Assembly (NCBI RefSeq): GCF_001905545.1
Contig: NZ_LIPD01000012.1
Location: 186,001 to 250,000, forward strand
Length of the DNA: 64,000 nucleotides
Direction: 5' to 3'
Source: Streptomyces sp. CB02056
GTDB lineage: Bacteria > Actinomycetota > Actinomycetes > Streptomycetales > Streptomycetaceae
A program made the position numbers and the translations under genes. The notes under the pieces are model-generated. The model searched no databases and had not been told where the DNA came from. It worked only from the letters and a program-made list of their open reading frames with translations. Shown one piece after another: positions 23,152 through 31,478 of the stretch. Within the stretch, counting starts at the first letter, position 1. Each line of letters opens with the position of its first letter.

Positions 23152-24552
23152 TCAGGACGGGCCCGAACGGCCGCCGCGTCCTCGGCCACCACGGCCCGGG
23201 CGCAGGGCCGCCGCCGCGAGCACACCGGGGACCATGATCACCAGCAGCATGGTGGTCATCGAAGTGCCCTGGTGCTGCCGGGCCATGGGGGCGGGCTTCG
23301 CCCTGGGGGCGTGGAACACCGGCTGCGCCGACGGGGTCGGCCACAGCGGGCTCGGACGGGCCGAACTCGGCGAGGCCGCGGGGCTGGGGGCCGCCGGACC
23401 GGGCGCGGCCGGGCTCGGGACCGCCGGCGCGGGAGCCGCCGGAACGGGGAGCGGCGGGGCCGGTACGGGGGCGGGCGCCGCCGGGGCCGGGGACGCCGGC
23501 GCGGGGGCGGCCGGGGAGGGCCCCGGTGCGGGTGCCGACGGCGGCACGGAGGGCGGCACCGAAGGAGCCGGGGACGCCGAAGGTGCGGGCGACGCGGGCG
23601 ACGGGCTGGGGGACGGCGTCGGGCTGGGGGACGGTGAGGTCGGCGACGCCGTGGCAGTAGGGCTCGGAGTCGCGCTCGGACTCGGCGTGGGGCTCGGAGT
23701 CGGCGTGGGGCTCGGAGTCGGTGACGGCGTGGGAGTCGGCGACGGCGTGGCGGTCGGTGTGGGGGTGCGGGTCGGAGTCCGAGTTGGCGTCGGCGTCGGC
23801 GTCGGCGTCGGAGTGGGCGTCGGGCTGGGCGTGTGGGTGAGGGTCGGCGTCGGGCTCGGTGTGGGCTTCGGGCTCGGACTGGGGCTCGGGCACGGATGGT
23901 GGTGGTGATGGTGATGGTGGTGCCAGCCGTGGTCGCCGTACTCGTCGTCGCCGTACCCGTCGTCGTACTCGTCGTCATCGCCGTCGTCGTGGCCCGGCCC
24001 GAGCTGCCCGGGGCCACCCTGCCCCTCGACCGGCCGTCCGGGCTCGCTCCGCAGCCCCGCCGGACGCGAGGGCGAGGAGAAGGGCGGCGAGGACAAGGAC
24101 GGCGCCGAGACGGACGGTGCCGGGAAGTGCGCCGAGGGGAACTGGGGCGAGGGGAAGGGCGGCGCGGTGGGCTTCGGGGCGGGCTTGGGTGTGCGGCAGG
24201 GGTGGTGCCCGTGCGGGGGCTTGGGCCCGTGGTGCCCCGGACCGATGCCCGGCGCGGCGCCGACGCCGACCTGGACGTCCACGTCCACGTCCACGCCGAC
24301 GGTCACCTGTCCGCCCGGCCGCACCGACATCGAGAGGTCGGTCTCGTCGCACACGCAGATGTCCACCACCGGGCCGTGCGGGTACCCCCCGGGATGCCCG
24401 GCGCCGGACGCGGTCGCACCGCCGACCAGTGCGCAGATCGCGACCACGCCGGCCGCCGCGCCGATCAGCCGTACCCGCCGCCCGGGGGCCGCACCCCCAG
24501 CGACGCCGGACGGTATCCGGCAGATCTGCCGACGCTGGGGCATGGGCTCCAC
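23152..24552 (-). CDS. Repeat-rich secreted/anchored protein with His9 run
   Basis: The 466-residue protein is almost wholly low-complexity. After a signal-like segment (about 28-50) come a small acidic beta part with VDVDVDVQVGV, a Pro/Lys/Phe region (PPFPSPQFPS), and an acidic patch (DDGDDDEYDDGYGDDEYGD). Nine consecutive histidines follow, then over 130 residues of PTPTPSPT repeats and an Ala/Pro region. The end has a hydrophobic helix (about 435-455) and a Gly/Arg-rich tail, the layout of a membrane-tethered wall-spanning stalk. The His run next to acidic residues could bind Ni, Zn or Cu. No family is recognised. The start is GTG 24552 or ATG 24543. Confidence 0.75.
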   Translation of the reverse strand: MEPMPQRRQICRIPSGVAGGAAPGRRVRLIGAAAGVVAICALVGGATASGAGHPGGYPHGPVVDICVCDETDLSMSVRPGGQVTVGVDVDVDVQVGVGAAPGIGPGHHGPKPPHGHHPCRTPKPAPKPTAPPFPSPQFPSAHFPAPSVSAPSLSSPPFSSPSRPAGLRSEPGRPVEGQGGPGQLGPGHDDGDDDEYDDGYGDDEYGDHGWHHHHHHHHHPCPSPSPSPKPTPSPTPTLTHTPSPTPTPTPTPTPTPTRTPTRTPTPTATPSPTPTPSPTPSPTPTPSPTPSPSATPSPTATASPTSPSPSPTPSPSPSPASPAPSASPAPSVPPSVPPSAPAPGPSPAAPAPASPAPAAPAPVPAPPLPVPAAPAPAVPSPAAPGPAAPSPAASPSSARPSPLWPTPSAQPVFHAPRAKPAPMARQHQGTSMTTMLLVIMVPGVLAAAALRPGRGGRGRGGRSGPS

Positions 24553-24710
24553 ACACCTCTCGGATCGTCCGGGGAGGACGGAACGGGCTCGGGCCGACCG
24601 GCCGCGAAGGAACGGGCAGGACGGACGGAACGGGCGGAAAGGTCGAGTACGGTCGCGTTCCCGACGGAAGTTCCATCGGGTACGACCAGAAGTGATCAGA
24701 CACGGTCAGG

Positions 24711-24743
24711 CGGACGGCCCGCCTTCAGGGGGCGGGCCGTCCG
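24711..24743 (-). terminator. Terminator after the encapsulin gene
   Basis: A perfect 13-bp stem (24711-24723 and 24731-24743) with a 7-nt loop lies about 60 bp downstream of the minus-strand stop at 24805. Confidence 0.8.
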
Positions 24744-24804
24744 TCATCAGGTCAAACGATCATCGAGCCGACCGGTAACGGCCCGCGCTCACCGTTCTGC
24801 GCGC

Positions 24805-26211
24805 TCAGCTGCGGCGGTGCGCGATCTCCACGTTCTCCAGCACGCCGACCGCGTCCGGCACCAGGATGGCGGCCGAGTAGTAGGCGCTGACCAGGTACGA
24901 GATGATCGCCTTCTCGTCGATGCCCATGAAGCGGACCGACAGCGAGGGCTGGTACTCGTCCGGGAGGCCGGTCTGGTGCAGGCCGATGACGCCTTGGTTG
25001 TCCTCACCGGTACGGATCACCAGGATCGAGCTGGTGTTCTCCTTGGTGATCGGGATCTTGTTGCACGGCAGGATCGGCACCCCGCGCCAGGCCGGCACCT
25101 GCTGCCCGCCGAGGTCGACGTGGGTGGGGTACAGCCCGCGGGCGTTGAACTCCCGGCCGATCGCGGCGATGGTCCGCGGGTGGGCGAGCAGGTAGTCGGG
25201 GTCGCGGCGGCGGTTGAGCAGCTCGTCCAGGTCGTCCGGGGTGGGCGGGCCGGAGTGGGTCTGGATGCGCTGGTCGAAGTCGGCGTTGTTGAGCAGGCCG
25301 AACTCCGGGTTGTTGACGATCTCGTGCTCCTGGCGCTCGCGCAGGGCCTCGATCGTCAGCCGCAGCTGGTGCTCGGTCTGGTTCATCGGCTGGTTGTACA
25401 GGTCCGCGACGCGGGTGTGGACCTTCAGGACGGTCTGCGCGACGCTCAGCTCGTACTCGCGCGGCTTGAGCTCGTAGTCCACGAAGGCGCCGGGCAGCTC
25501 GTACTCACCGTGATGGCCGGCCGACATGGCGATCTCGGCCTCGCCGCGCTCGTTCTGCGCCTGGAGCGGCAGGGCCAGGAAGCCCTGGAGGTGCTCCTGG
25601 AGGCTGGGCGCGTTGTCCCGGATGGCGGCGAAGTCCGCCCGGGTCAGCGTCAGGGCGACACCGGAGGTGGCGGTCTTGGCCGTGAACTCCCAGACGGCGT
25701 CCGGGTTCAGCAGCGCGTCGTCGCCGAAGCGGTCGCCGTCGCCGGCCACGCCGACCACGGTGTCGTCGCCGTACTTGCCGGTGCCGATCTTGTTGATCTT
25801 GCCGTGCGCGATCAGGAAGATCTTGTCGGCGGCCTCGCCCTGGGTGGTGAGCACCTCGCCGGGGCCGAAGTCCCGCTGCTGGCAGCGGTCGGCCAGGGCG
25901 GTGAGGACGTCCTCGTCCTCGTAGCCGCGCAGCAGGGCCAGCTCGCCCAGCTCGGCCGGGATCACCCGGACCTGGGAGCCGGTCTTGATGAACTCCACCA
26001 CCCCGTTGCCCACGGCGTAGGTGAGCCGACGGTTGACGCGGTAGGCGCCACCGGCCGCCTGGACCCAGGGGAGCACCTTGAGCAGCCAGCGGGAGGTGAT
26101 CTCCTGCATCTGCGGTGCGGACTTGGTCGTGGTGGCAAGGTTCCGGGCAGCAGCCGTCGCAAGGCTCTGCTGCTTGGCCTGCACTGCCTCCGGGCTCGTG
26201 TCCACGGTCAT
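24805..26211 (-). CDS. eshA: Family 2B encapsulin shell protein (EshA-like)
   Basis: The 468-residue protein combines an HK97-type shell fold with an inserted cyclic-nucleotide-binding-like domain (about 85-215: GYEDEDVLTALADRCQQRDF, GEAADKIFLIAHGKI, FGDDALL). The shell parts include ALRERQEHEIVNNPEFGLLN, TLDDLDELL-like PTPDDLDELLNRRRDPDYLLAHP and VRFMGIDEKAIISYLVSAYYSA. This is the EshA family, once annotated as Crp-type regulators and now known as family 2B encapsulins. In Streptomyces the usual cargo is 2-methylisoborneol synthase, encoded next door with its methyltransferase. Neither is present here. ATG 26211 is chosen for the upstream GGAGAG and homology start. Confidence 0.92.
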   Translation of the reverse strand: MTVDTSPEAVQAKQQSLATAAARNLATTTKSAPQMQEITSRWLLKVLPWVQAAGGAYRVNRRLTYAVGNGVVEFIKTGSQVRVIPAELGELALLRGYEDEDVLTALADRCQQRDFGPGEVLTTQGEAADKIFLIAHGKINKIGTGKYGDDTVVGVAGDGDRFGDDALLNPDAVWEFTAKTATSGVALTLTRADFAAIRDNAPSLQEHLQGFLALPLQAQNERGEAEIAMSAGHHGEYELPGAFVDYELKPREYELSVAQTVLKVHTRVADLYNQPMNQTEHQLRLTIEALRERQEHEIVNNPEFGLLNNADFDQRIQTHSGPPTPDDLDELLNRRRDPDYLLAHPRTIAAIGREFNARGLYPTHVDLGGQQVPAWRGVPILPCNKIPITKENTSSILVIRTGEDNQGVIGLHQTGLPDEYQPSLSVRFMGIDEKAIISYLVSAYYSAAILVPDAVGVLENVEIAHRRS

Positions 26212-26871
26212 CGGCAGGGCTCTCCATTCCTGTGATCGGGTCACACGTCCAGGGGCACAGCGGCCCGCCCTGACGCATGCCATGACGGATCATCAGATCC
26301 GTTTATCGGTGGGGGCGTTGGCGATTTACGCGAGAAGGCGACCACCGTCTCCCGGCGGCCCACCCGGAACCCTAGATCATCAGGACCCGACGGAGCCCGA
26401 ACGAAGGCTCACTACCCCCCGATAGGGTGAATCTTGCCCGGTCCGCCCCCATCTCCCCGCAAACTCCGGGAACATCCGTTCGCCCCGGCGATCCCCCTGC
26501 GGCCAACGGCCTTTCCACCCCGGTCGGGGCCCGGCCGGACGGCCCGGAGACCACCGTCCGGCGTCAACCCGACGCACCGTCCCGGCGGTTCGGACACCCG
26601 CGCGCCGCCGGGCTCCGACCGCCGCTCCCCGCGGCCGACCACGGGAAACGCGAACGGCCCGTCAGGTGCCGGCACGGGGGAGGCCGGCACCTGACGGGTG
26701 AACGGGGGGTGCGCGGTGGGCGTCCGCGCCGGAGAGGACGGTGCGCGCCTGTGGTGCTCCGCCGATGACACCGGTGGGCCGGTCGGACCATTCGGGTCAG
26801 CCGGGTCATTCAGGTCAGGCGGACCAGGCGGGTGACCAGGCCGGTGAGGCAGGCCGGTCGGGGCGGGCGGG
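26212..26871. other. Long intergenic region between encapsulin and secreted protein genes
   Basis: No gene is supported in 660 bases. The encapsulin promoter should lie at about 26215-26340, where A+T is locally higher (ATCAGATCCGTTTATCG). The middle is featureless and GC-rich. A strong terminator lies at 26658-26698. Positions 26790-26860 carry imperfect repeats of GGTCAGGC / GACCAGGC with no clear role. Confidence 0.45.
26658..26698 (-). terminator. Terminator, 16-bp perfect hairpin
   Basis: The arms 26658-26673 and 26683-26698 pair perfectly around a 9-nt loop. It lies 170 bp downstream of the minus-strand gene ending at 26872, the nearest transcript entering from that side. Confidence 0.7.
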
Positions 26872-27387
26872 TCAGGCGCAGGCGACCTGGGTGCCGGGGA
26901 CGCCGACGATGCCCGAGTTGTTGGCCTCACCGCCCTTGTACTCGTAGTACAGGTAGGAGTAGAGGTCGATCCGGGTGCCGGGACCGCAGGCCGAATCGGG
27001 GGCGACGGCGTACGTCACCGTGAAGGCGCTGCTGGCACCGGGGGCGAGTGGGACGTTGTACCGGGCGATGCCGCCGTGGACGTTGTCACTGCACCCGTTG
27101 GTCTGGGTGCCGCAGGCGGTCGCGGTGAACTTCAGCCCGGTCTCCAGACTCGTGGCGTAGGTCTCCTGGACGCTCTGGTAGACGAACTGGATCGGGGTGT
27201 CGTACGGGTTGGTGAGCGTCAGGGTGACGGTGAACTCGCTCCCCCGGACCGTCGTCTGCTTGTCGGAGACGGCCGTGAGGGGCAGTTGTCCGTCGGCCCG
27301 GGCGGCAGGGGCGGCGGAGAGGAGCAGACCGACGACGAGGGCCGGACACGCGGCGAGCGCGGCGCGACGCGGATGTGTTCTGCGCAT
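26872..27387 (-). CDS. Secreted beta-sandwich protein of unknown function
   Basis: The 171-residue protein has a signal peptide (about 1-32, RRAALAACPALVVGLLLSAAPAARA). The mature part (about 140 residues) resembles an immunoglobulin-like or DUF11-like single domain (TTVRGSEFTVTLTLTNPYDTPIQFVY) with four cysteines plus a near-terminal one. The pattern fits a small extracellular beta protein with disulphides. I recognise no family. ATG 27387 lacks a ribosome site, but a TACGCT -10-like hexamer ends 8 nt before it, so the transcript may be leaderless or nearly so. Confidence 0.72.
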   Translation of the reverse strand: MRRTHPRRAALAACPALVVGLLLSAAPAARADGQLPLTAVSDKQTTVRGSEFTVTLTLTNPYDTPIQFVYQSVQETYATSLETGLKFTATACGTQTNGCSDNVHGGIARYNVPLAPGASSAFTVTYAVAPDSACGPGTRIDLYSYLYYEYKGGEANNSGIVGVPGTQVACA

Positions 27388-27550
27388 GACCAAGGAGCGT
27401 AGGCCCCGCCTCCGCCGGGGTTGTGCTCCTCGGCCCGGGTCCGTACCGACGCAGGAGCGGCGAGCGGACACCGCGCACCGGCCGCTCTCGTTCCGCCCCC
27501 ACGGGCGCACCCGGGGGCCTATCCTTCGCCGCTGCTCCCGGGGACGGCCC

Positions 27551-29005
27551 TCACCCGCACGGCGGCAGGATGTCGCAGAGCGCGCCGAGCGCCGCCGGGT
27601 AGGCGTGGTCCGGCGGCGTGGCGTAGCCGACCACCAGGCCGTCGACGGCGGGCATCGCCTCCTCCCCGACCGCCGGGTGCCGGTAGTCCGCGAGCCCCTC
27701 GACGGCCAGGCCCCGGTAGGCGGCGGCCTTGAGCACCGAGCGCTCGGTGCCCGGCTCCAGGCGCAGCACCGCGTGCAGGCCGGCCGCGATGCCGGACACC
27801 TCGACGTGCGGGGCGCGGGCCGCGAGGGCGGCCACCAGCTCGTCCCGGCGCTCGCGGTAGCGGCGGCGCATCCGGCGCACGTGCCGGTCGTAGCCGCCGG
27901 AGTCGATGAACTCGGCGAGGGTCAGCTGGTCGAGGGCGCTGGCCCAGCCCTCGCGCTCGCCCTTGGCGGCGAGCACCCGGTCCACCAGGTGGTCGGGCAG
28001 CACCATCCAGCCGAGCCGCAGCGCGGGGGTGAGGCTCTTGCTGGCGCTGCCGAGGTAGACCACCCGTTCGGGGTCGAGCCCCTGGAGGGCGCCGACCGGC
28101 TGGCGGTCGTAGCGGAACTCCCCGTCGTAGTCGTCCTCCAGGACCAGCCCGCCGCGCCCGCGCGCCCAGTCCACCACGGCGGCGCGGCGGCCCGGGTGCA
28201 GCGGGCCGCCGGTGGGGAACTGGTGGGCGGGGGTGAGCAGCGCCGTCCGGACGTCCGGGTGGTTCGCCAACTCGCCGGTCCGGGCGCCCCGTTCGTCGAT
28301 CGGCAGCGGAACGGTGGTGACGCCGGCGGCGGCCAGCAGCCCGCGGTGGAAGCCCAGCCCGTACGCCTCGACGGCCAGCGGGCCGTGCTCGGCGGGCGGC
28401 AGGACGGGCGCGGCACCGTCGAAGAGCAGCCGCAGCGCGTGGGCGAAGCCCGAGCAGACCACGATCCGGTCGGGGTCGGTGCGCACACCCCGGGCGCGGG
28501 CGAGGTAGTCGGCGAGGACGGTGCGCAGTTCGCGCCGGCCCTGGGGGTCGCCGGGCCCGAAGGCCTCGTTGGGGGCGGCGGTGAGGGCCCGGCGGGCGGC
28601 GGCGAGCCAGGCGGTGCGCGGGAAGGAGGAGGCGTCGGGCTGGCCCTGGCGCAGGTCGTGGGTGGGGCCGGGGCGGCGGGAGGGCCGGCGGGCCCGGCCG
28701 CTCGGGACGGGCTCGGCGCGTTCGGCGACGGTGGTGCCGGAGCCCTGCCGGGCGGTGAGCCAGCCCTCGGCGACGAGTTCGGCGTAGGCCTCGGCGGCGG
28801 TGTTGCGGGCCAGGCCGAGGTCGGTGGCGAGGGCGCGGTAGGGCGGCAGCCGGGTGCCGGGGGCCAGTCTGCCGCTGCGGATCGCCTCGCGCAGGGCCGT
28901 CATCAGCGCGGCACGCCGGCCCCCGGTGGCGGGGAGGTCGAGGTGCAGGTCACTGCCGGTCGGGTGGGCGGGCTCGGAGGGGTGCGTGCCCCGCGTGTCC
29001 GTCAT
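27551..29005 (-). CDS. MocR/PdxR-type regulator (second copy)
   Basis: The 484-residue protein has a GntR winged helix (about 30-95: LPPYRALATDLGLARNTAAEAYAEL) and an aminotransferase-fold sensor domain with LLTPAHQFPTGG, LEDDYDGEFRYDRQP and PLP lysine YLGSASKSLTPALRLGW. It shares architecture but little detailed sequence with the MocR at 4187-5710. Genes of this type often control pdx or amino-acid transport genes lying divergent. Here the upstream neighbour (universal stress protein) has the same orientation, so the target is unclear. GTG 29011 is an alternative start two codons earlier. Confidence 0.88.
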   Translation of the reverse strand: MTDTRGTHPSEPAHPTGSDLHLDLPATGGRRAALMTALREAIRSGRLAPGTRLPPYRALATDLGLARNTAAEAYAELVAEGWLTARQGSGTTVAERAEPVPSGRARRPSRRPGPTHDLRQGQPDASSFPRTAWLAAARRALTAAPNEAFGPGDPQGRRELRTVLADYLARARGVRTDPDRIVVCSGFAHALRLLFDGAAPVLPPAEHGPLAVEAYGLGFHRGLLAAAGVTTVPLPIDERGARTGELANHPDVRTALLTPAHQFPTGGPLHPGRRAAVVDWARGRGGLVLEDDYDGEFRYDRQPVGALQGLDPERVVYLGSASKSLTPALRLGWMVLPDHLVDRVLAAKGEREGWASALDQLTLAEFIDSGGYDRHVRRMRRRYRERRDELVAALAARAPHVEVSGIAAGLHAVLRLEPGTERSVLKAAAYRGLAVEGLADYRHPAVGEEAMPAVDGLVVGYATPPDHAYPAALGALCDILPPCG

Positions 29006-29071
29006 GGTCACGCACCCTACCGGCCGCCGCTCCGGCCCCCTTCGGGCGGCTACCCGGCCCCGGGCCGGGCA

Positions 29072-29128
29072 CGCGCCTCAGGCCCGGGGCACGCAGGTCA
29101 GGGCGCGCGCCTCAGGCTGGGGGCACAC
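29072..29128. repeat. Imperfect 23-bp direct repeat
   Basis: CGCGCCTCAGGC plus a GGGGCAC core occurs at 29072-29094 and 29106-29128 with three differences, 34 bp apart. It lies immediately after the universal stress protein stop. No function is evident. Confidence 0.4.
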
Positions 29129-29130
29129 GC

Positions 29131-29724
29131 CTATGGGACGACGGTGACCGGCCAGCGGCCCGCCTTGACCAGCCGGACCGCCACCGAACCGATCACCTTG
29201 TGCCCGGCCTGCTCGGAGACGCCGACCACCACGGCGTCGGCGCGCAGCTCGTCCGCGAGCTTGGCGAGGCCGGTGTACGGGTCGCCGCGCATGGTCAGGA
29301 AGCGCCACTCCACCTTCCACACCTCGCGCACCCGGTGCTCGGCCTCGCGCAGGGCGGCCAGCAGCTCCTCGGCGATCTCCTGGGTGGTCTCCTCCACCAC
29401 GGCTCCGGCCAGGGCGGTCGCGGCGCCGAGGATCGGCTGGACGTACGCCACCGCGAGGACGGCGCCCTGCCGGCGGGCCAGTCCGGCGGCGTAGGCGGTG
29501 GCGCGCCAGGAGGAGTCGGAGCCGTCCAGGCCGGCCAGCACCACGCTGGGGCCGTCGGTGCCCAGCTCGAAGCCCGCGGGCGCGGCCGCGGCCTCGTGCT
29601 CCTCGGCGCCGATCGGCACCCCCGCCGCGGCGGCCCTTCCCGCACCGGCGTCGGCCGCCCCTCCCGCACCGGCGGCCGCCTCTCCCGCGTCCGCCGTGTC
29701 CGCTGCATCGCTGTCGTTGCTCAT
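29131..29724 (-). CDS. Universal stress protein (UspA domain)
   Basis: The 197-residue protein has one UspA domain (about 58-197): VVLAGLDGSDSSWRATAYAAGLARR, the helix-rich middle EETTQEIAEELLAALREAEHRV, and ELRADAVVVGVSEQAGHKVIGSVAVRLVKAGRWPVTVVP. The nucleotide-binding loop is non-canonical (AGHKVIGS in place of the GxxGxxxxxxxxGS form), so ATP binding is uncertain. The first 55 residues are a low-complexity Ala/Asp/Gly stretch unusual for the family. ATG 29724 is used. It is not next to another dormancy-type gene. Confidence 0.87.
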   Translation of the reverse strand: MSNDSDAADTADAGEAAAGAGGAADAGAGRAAAAGVPIGAEEHEAAAAPAGFELGTDGPSVVLAGLDGSDSSWRATAYAAGLARRQGAVLAVAYVQPILGAATALAGAVVEETTQEIAEELLAALREAEHRVREVWKVEWRFLTMRGDPYTGLAKLADELRADAVVVGVSEQAGHKVIGSVAVRLVKAGRWPVTVVP

Positions 29725-30207
29725 GGGGCCGAGGCTATGCCCGCCACCGGGAGTGACGGCAGGGGGCACTCCGGGTGAGGGCTGTGGCGCGGGCCACCCG
29801 GGCGGGCGGCCGCGGCGGTGGAACCGGCACCGGCGGCTGGCCGACCGTCACGCGCCGTCGACCGTGTGGGCGGCCTCACACCGGTTCCGGAGCGGGTTCG
29901 GAGTGGCGCGGGCCACTTCCCGGGGCTTTTTGATCTTGGAAATGGTGGCAAATCGGGCGAAATCGCCATATTTCCTTGATCCTTACGCGCGGTAACACCC
30001 CTCTGACGTGGCTAAACCTTCGGATCCTTGAAACCGCCCCGTCCACCCCCGTAACTTCGAACCCGTTGCACCGAGCGATCCGCTCCGGCCGGGCCAACCG
30101 CCCCCGGGCAGAACGGTGCAGGACCACGCGAGTGACGTGTCCCCGAAACCGACGGCCTTCCGAGGGCCTGGTTCCGCGCGCTCGCAGACCCCTCCGAAAG
30201 GAACTCC
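29725..30207. other. Divergent region upstream of the Rpf gene
   Basis: No gene is seen in these 483 bases. An AT-rich patch (29930-30005) contains a hairpin, GGCGAAATCGCC (29958-29969), nested in GGAAAT...ATTTCC (29938-29973). A promoter is placed at 30028-30057. The Rpf leader of about 145 nt lacks the blocks that define the c-di-AMP riboswitch of some Streptomyces rpf genes. Confidence 0.45.
30028..30057 (+). promoter_or_regulatory. Probable Rpf promoter
   Basis: TTGAAA (30028-30033) and TAACTT (30052-30057), spaced by 18 bp, are the best match to a housekeeping promoter upstream of the Rpf gene. They predict a structured leader of about 145 nt. Confidence 0.5.
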
Positions 30208-30603
30208 ATGACCTTCCGTAACGAGACCGCCGCTGCCACCACCACTGCCACCCCGAAGCGCCGCAACCGCGTCCGGATGGCTCTGATGGCCGGGGCGATC
30301 ACCGCCCTGCCCGTGGCCGGCCTCGTCACGGCCACCAGCGCCTCCGCCGCGCCGGCCACGGTCTGGGACAAGGTCGCCGCCTGCGAGGCGACCGGCAACT
30401 GGGCCATCAACTCCGGCAACGGCTTCTACGGCGGCCTGCAGTTCACCCAGAGCACCTGGGCCGCCTTCGGTGGCACCTCCTACGCCGCGCAGGCCCACCA
30501 GGCCACCAAGGACCAGCAGATCGCCATCGGCGAGAAGGTCCTCGCCGCCCAGGGCCCCGGCGCCTGGCCGGTCTGCTCCGTCAAGGCCGGTCTGAGCAAG
30601 TAG
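30208..30603 (+). CDS. Short resuscitation-promoting factor (Rpf)
   Basis: The 131-residue protein has a signal peptide (about 22-48, ending ASAAPAT) and a single Rpf/transglycosylase domain: VWDKVAACEATGNWAINSGNGFYGGLQFTQSTWAAFGG with the catalytic glutamate in CEATGNW. The domain has cysteines in VAACEA and WPVCSV that can form the usual disulphide. Rpf enzymes cleave peptidoglycan during spore germination and exit from dormancy. There is no LysM or other wall-binding domain, so it is the minimal form. The AAAGGAACTCC site before ATG is strong. A 13-bp-stem terminator follows. Confidence 0.93.
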   Translation: MTFRNETAAATTTATPKRRNRVRMALMAGAITALPVAGLVTATSASAAPATVWDKVAACEATGNWAINSGNGFYGGLQFTQSTWAAFGGTSYAAQAHQATKDQQIAIGEKVLAAQGPGAWPVCSVKAGLSK

Positions 30604-30613
30604 GACGCGGGCC

Positions 30614-30653
30614 ACGAGGCCGCCGCACCCCACCCGGGGCGCGGCGGCCTCGT
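30614..30653 (+). terminator. Terminator after the Rpf gene
   Basis: A perfect 13-bp stem (30614-30626 and 30641-30653) with a 14-nt loop starts 10 bp after the stop. Confidence 0.8.
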
Positions 30654-30742
30654 CGCGCTCCCGGCCGGAGCCCCGGATCCCGACCCCTCGGCTCCCGGCC
30701 CCTCGGCCCCCGGATCCCGGCCACCCCGGTGGAACGGGCCCG

Positions 30743-31327
30743 TTAGGACGGCCGGGGCGGGAGCGGCAGCGGAACGGCCGGCAGCCCGTCGATGCTGCTG
30801 CCGACCAGCGGCTTGCGCTCGCAGTAGGCGCCGAACTCCTCCTCGTCCTTCCGGTCGAAGTACTGGGCGTGCAGGTCGCGGTCGGCCCGGTAGTCCATGA
30901 ACGGCACCGCGTACCCGCAGGAGTCGCTGACCCGCTCCGCCCGGACCAGCACGATCGCCCGCAGCCCGGATCCGTCGGCGGACGGGTCGAAGTGGCCGAG
31001 CAGTTCGGCGAACCGCGGGTCGTCCCGGAACACCGGCTCCCCGCGCCCGTGCACCCGCACCACGGTCGGCGGGCCCTCGAAGGCGCACCACATCAGGGTG
31101 ATCCGGCCGTTCTCCCGCAGATGGGCGACCGTCTCGGCCTGCGAGCCGCCGAAATCCAGGTAGGCGAGGGTGAGTTCGTCGATCACCGCGAGCGTCCCTG
31201 ACCGGCCCTTGGGCGAGAGGTTGACGTGCCCGTCGGCGGCCAGCGGGGCGGTGGCCACGAAGTAGACCGGCTGGCGCTCGATGAACCGGCGCAGCCGACC
31301 GTCGATGGCTTCGTACTGCTTTCCCAT
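30743..31327 (-). CDS. Pyridoxamine 5'-phosphate oxidase-fold protein
   Basis: The 194-residue protein has the split-barrel FMN-binding fold: RFIERQPVYFVATAPLAADGHVNLSPKG, TLAYLDFGGSQAETVAHLRENGRITLMWC and VRVHGRGEP. This resembles the PPOX-class flavoproteins often annotated as general stress or F420/FMN-binding proteins, not true PdxH. The later part (DSCGYAVPFMDYRADRD) is conserved in this subgroup. No substrate is known. ATG 31327 follows a weak ribosome site. It is divergent from the AraC-type regulator at 31479, which might control it. Confidence 0.83.
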   Translation of the reverse strand: MGKQYEAIDGRLRRFIERQPVYFVATAPLAADGHVNLSPKGRSGTLAVIDELTLAYLDFGGSQAETVAHLRENGRITLMWCAFEGPPTVVRVHGRGEPVFRDDPRFAELLGHFDPSADGSGLRAIVLVRAERVSDSCGYAVPFMDYRADRDLHAQYFDRKDEEEFGAYCERKPLVGSSIDGLPAVPLPLPPRPS

Positions 31328-31478
31328 GTCCGCCAGTCTTCCCCCATCTCGGCTGGCAAGAAACCGGATTCCGCTTCCTGAGACGCCCCGCACCGCCCGG
31401 GCCCTCCCGGGGGCCGGGCGGTGCCGCCTACGATGGCCCGTGCGCTTGTCACCCGCCGGACCGAGCTGGGGAGTTGCG

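Noticed and set aside
23152..24552. Plus-strand Gly/Val/Arg-rich frames across the Pro/Thr-repeat gene
   Set aside because: They are the antisense images of the PTPT and PSPT codon repeats (VGVGV and RRRRR patterns) with no plausible start signal.
26212..26871. Small genes in the long gap after the encapsulin gene
   Set aside because: Open frames there are Arg/Pro-rich on both strands, have no ribosome site and no recognisable product.
29900..30207. c-di-AMP (ydaO-type) riboswitch before the Rpf gene
   Set aside because: The conserved GGGTGAAT-like and CAGCTAACC-like blocks are not present. Only a structured leader is seen; an Infernal search would be decisive.
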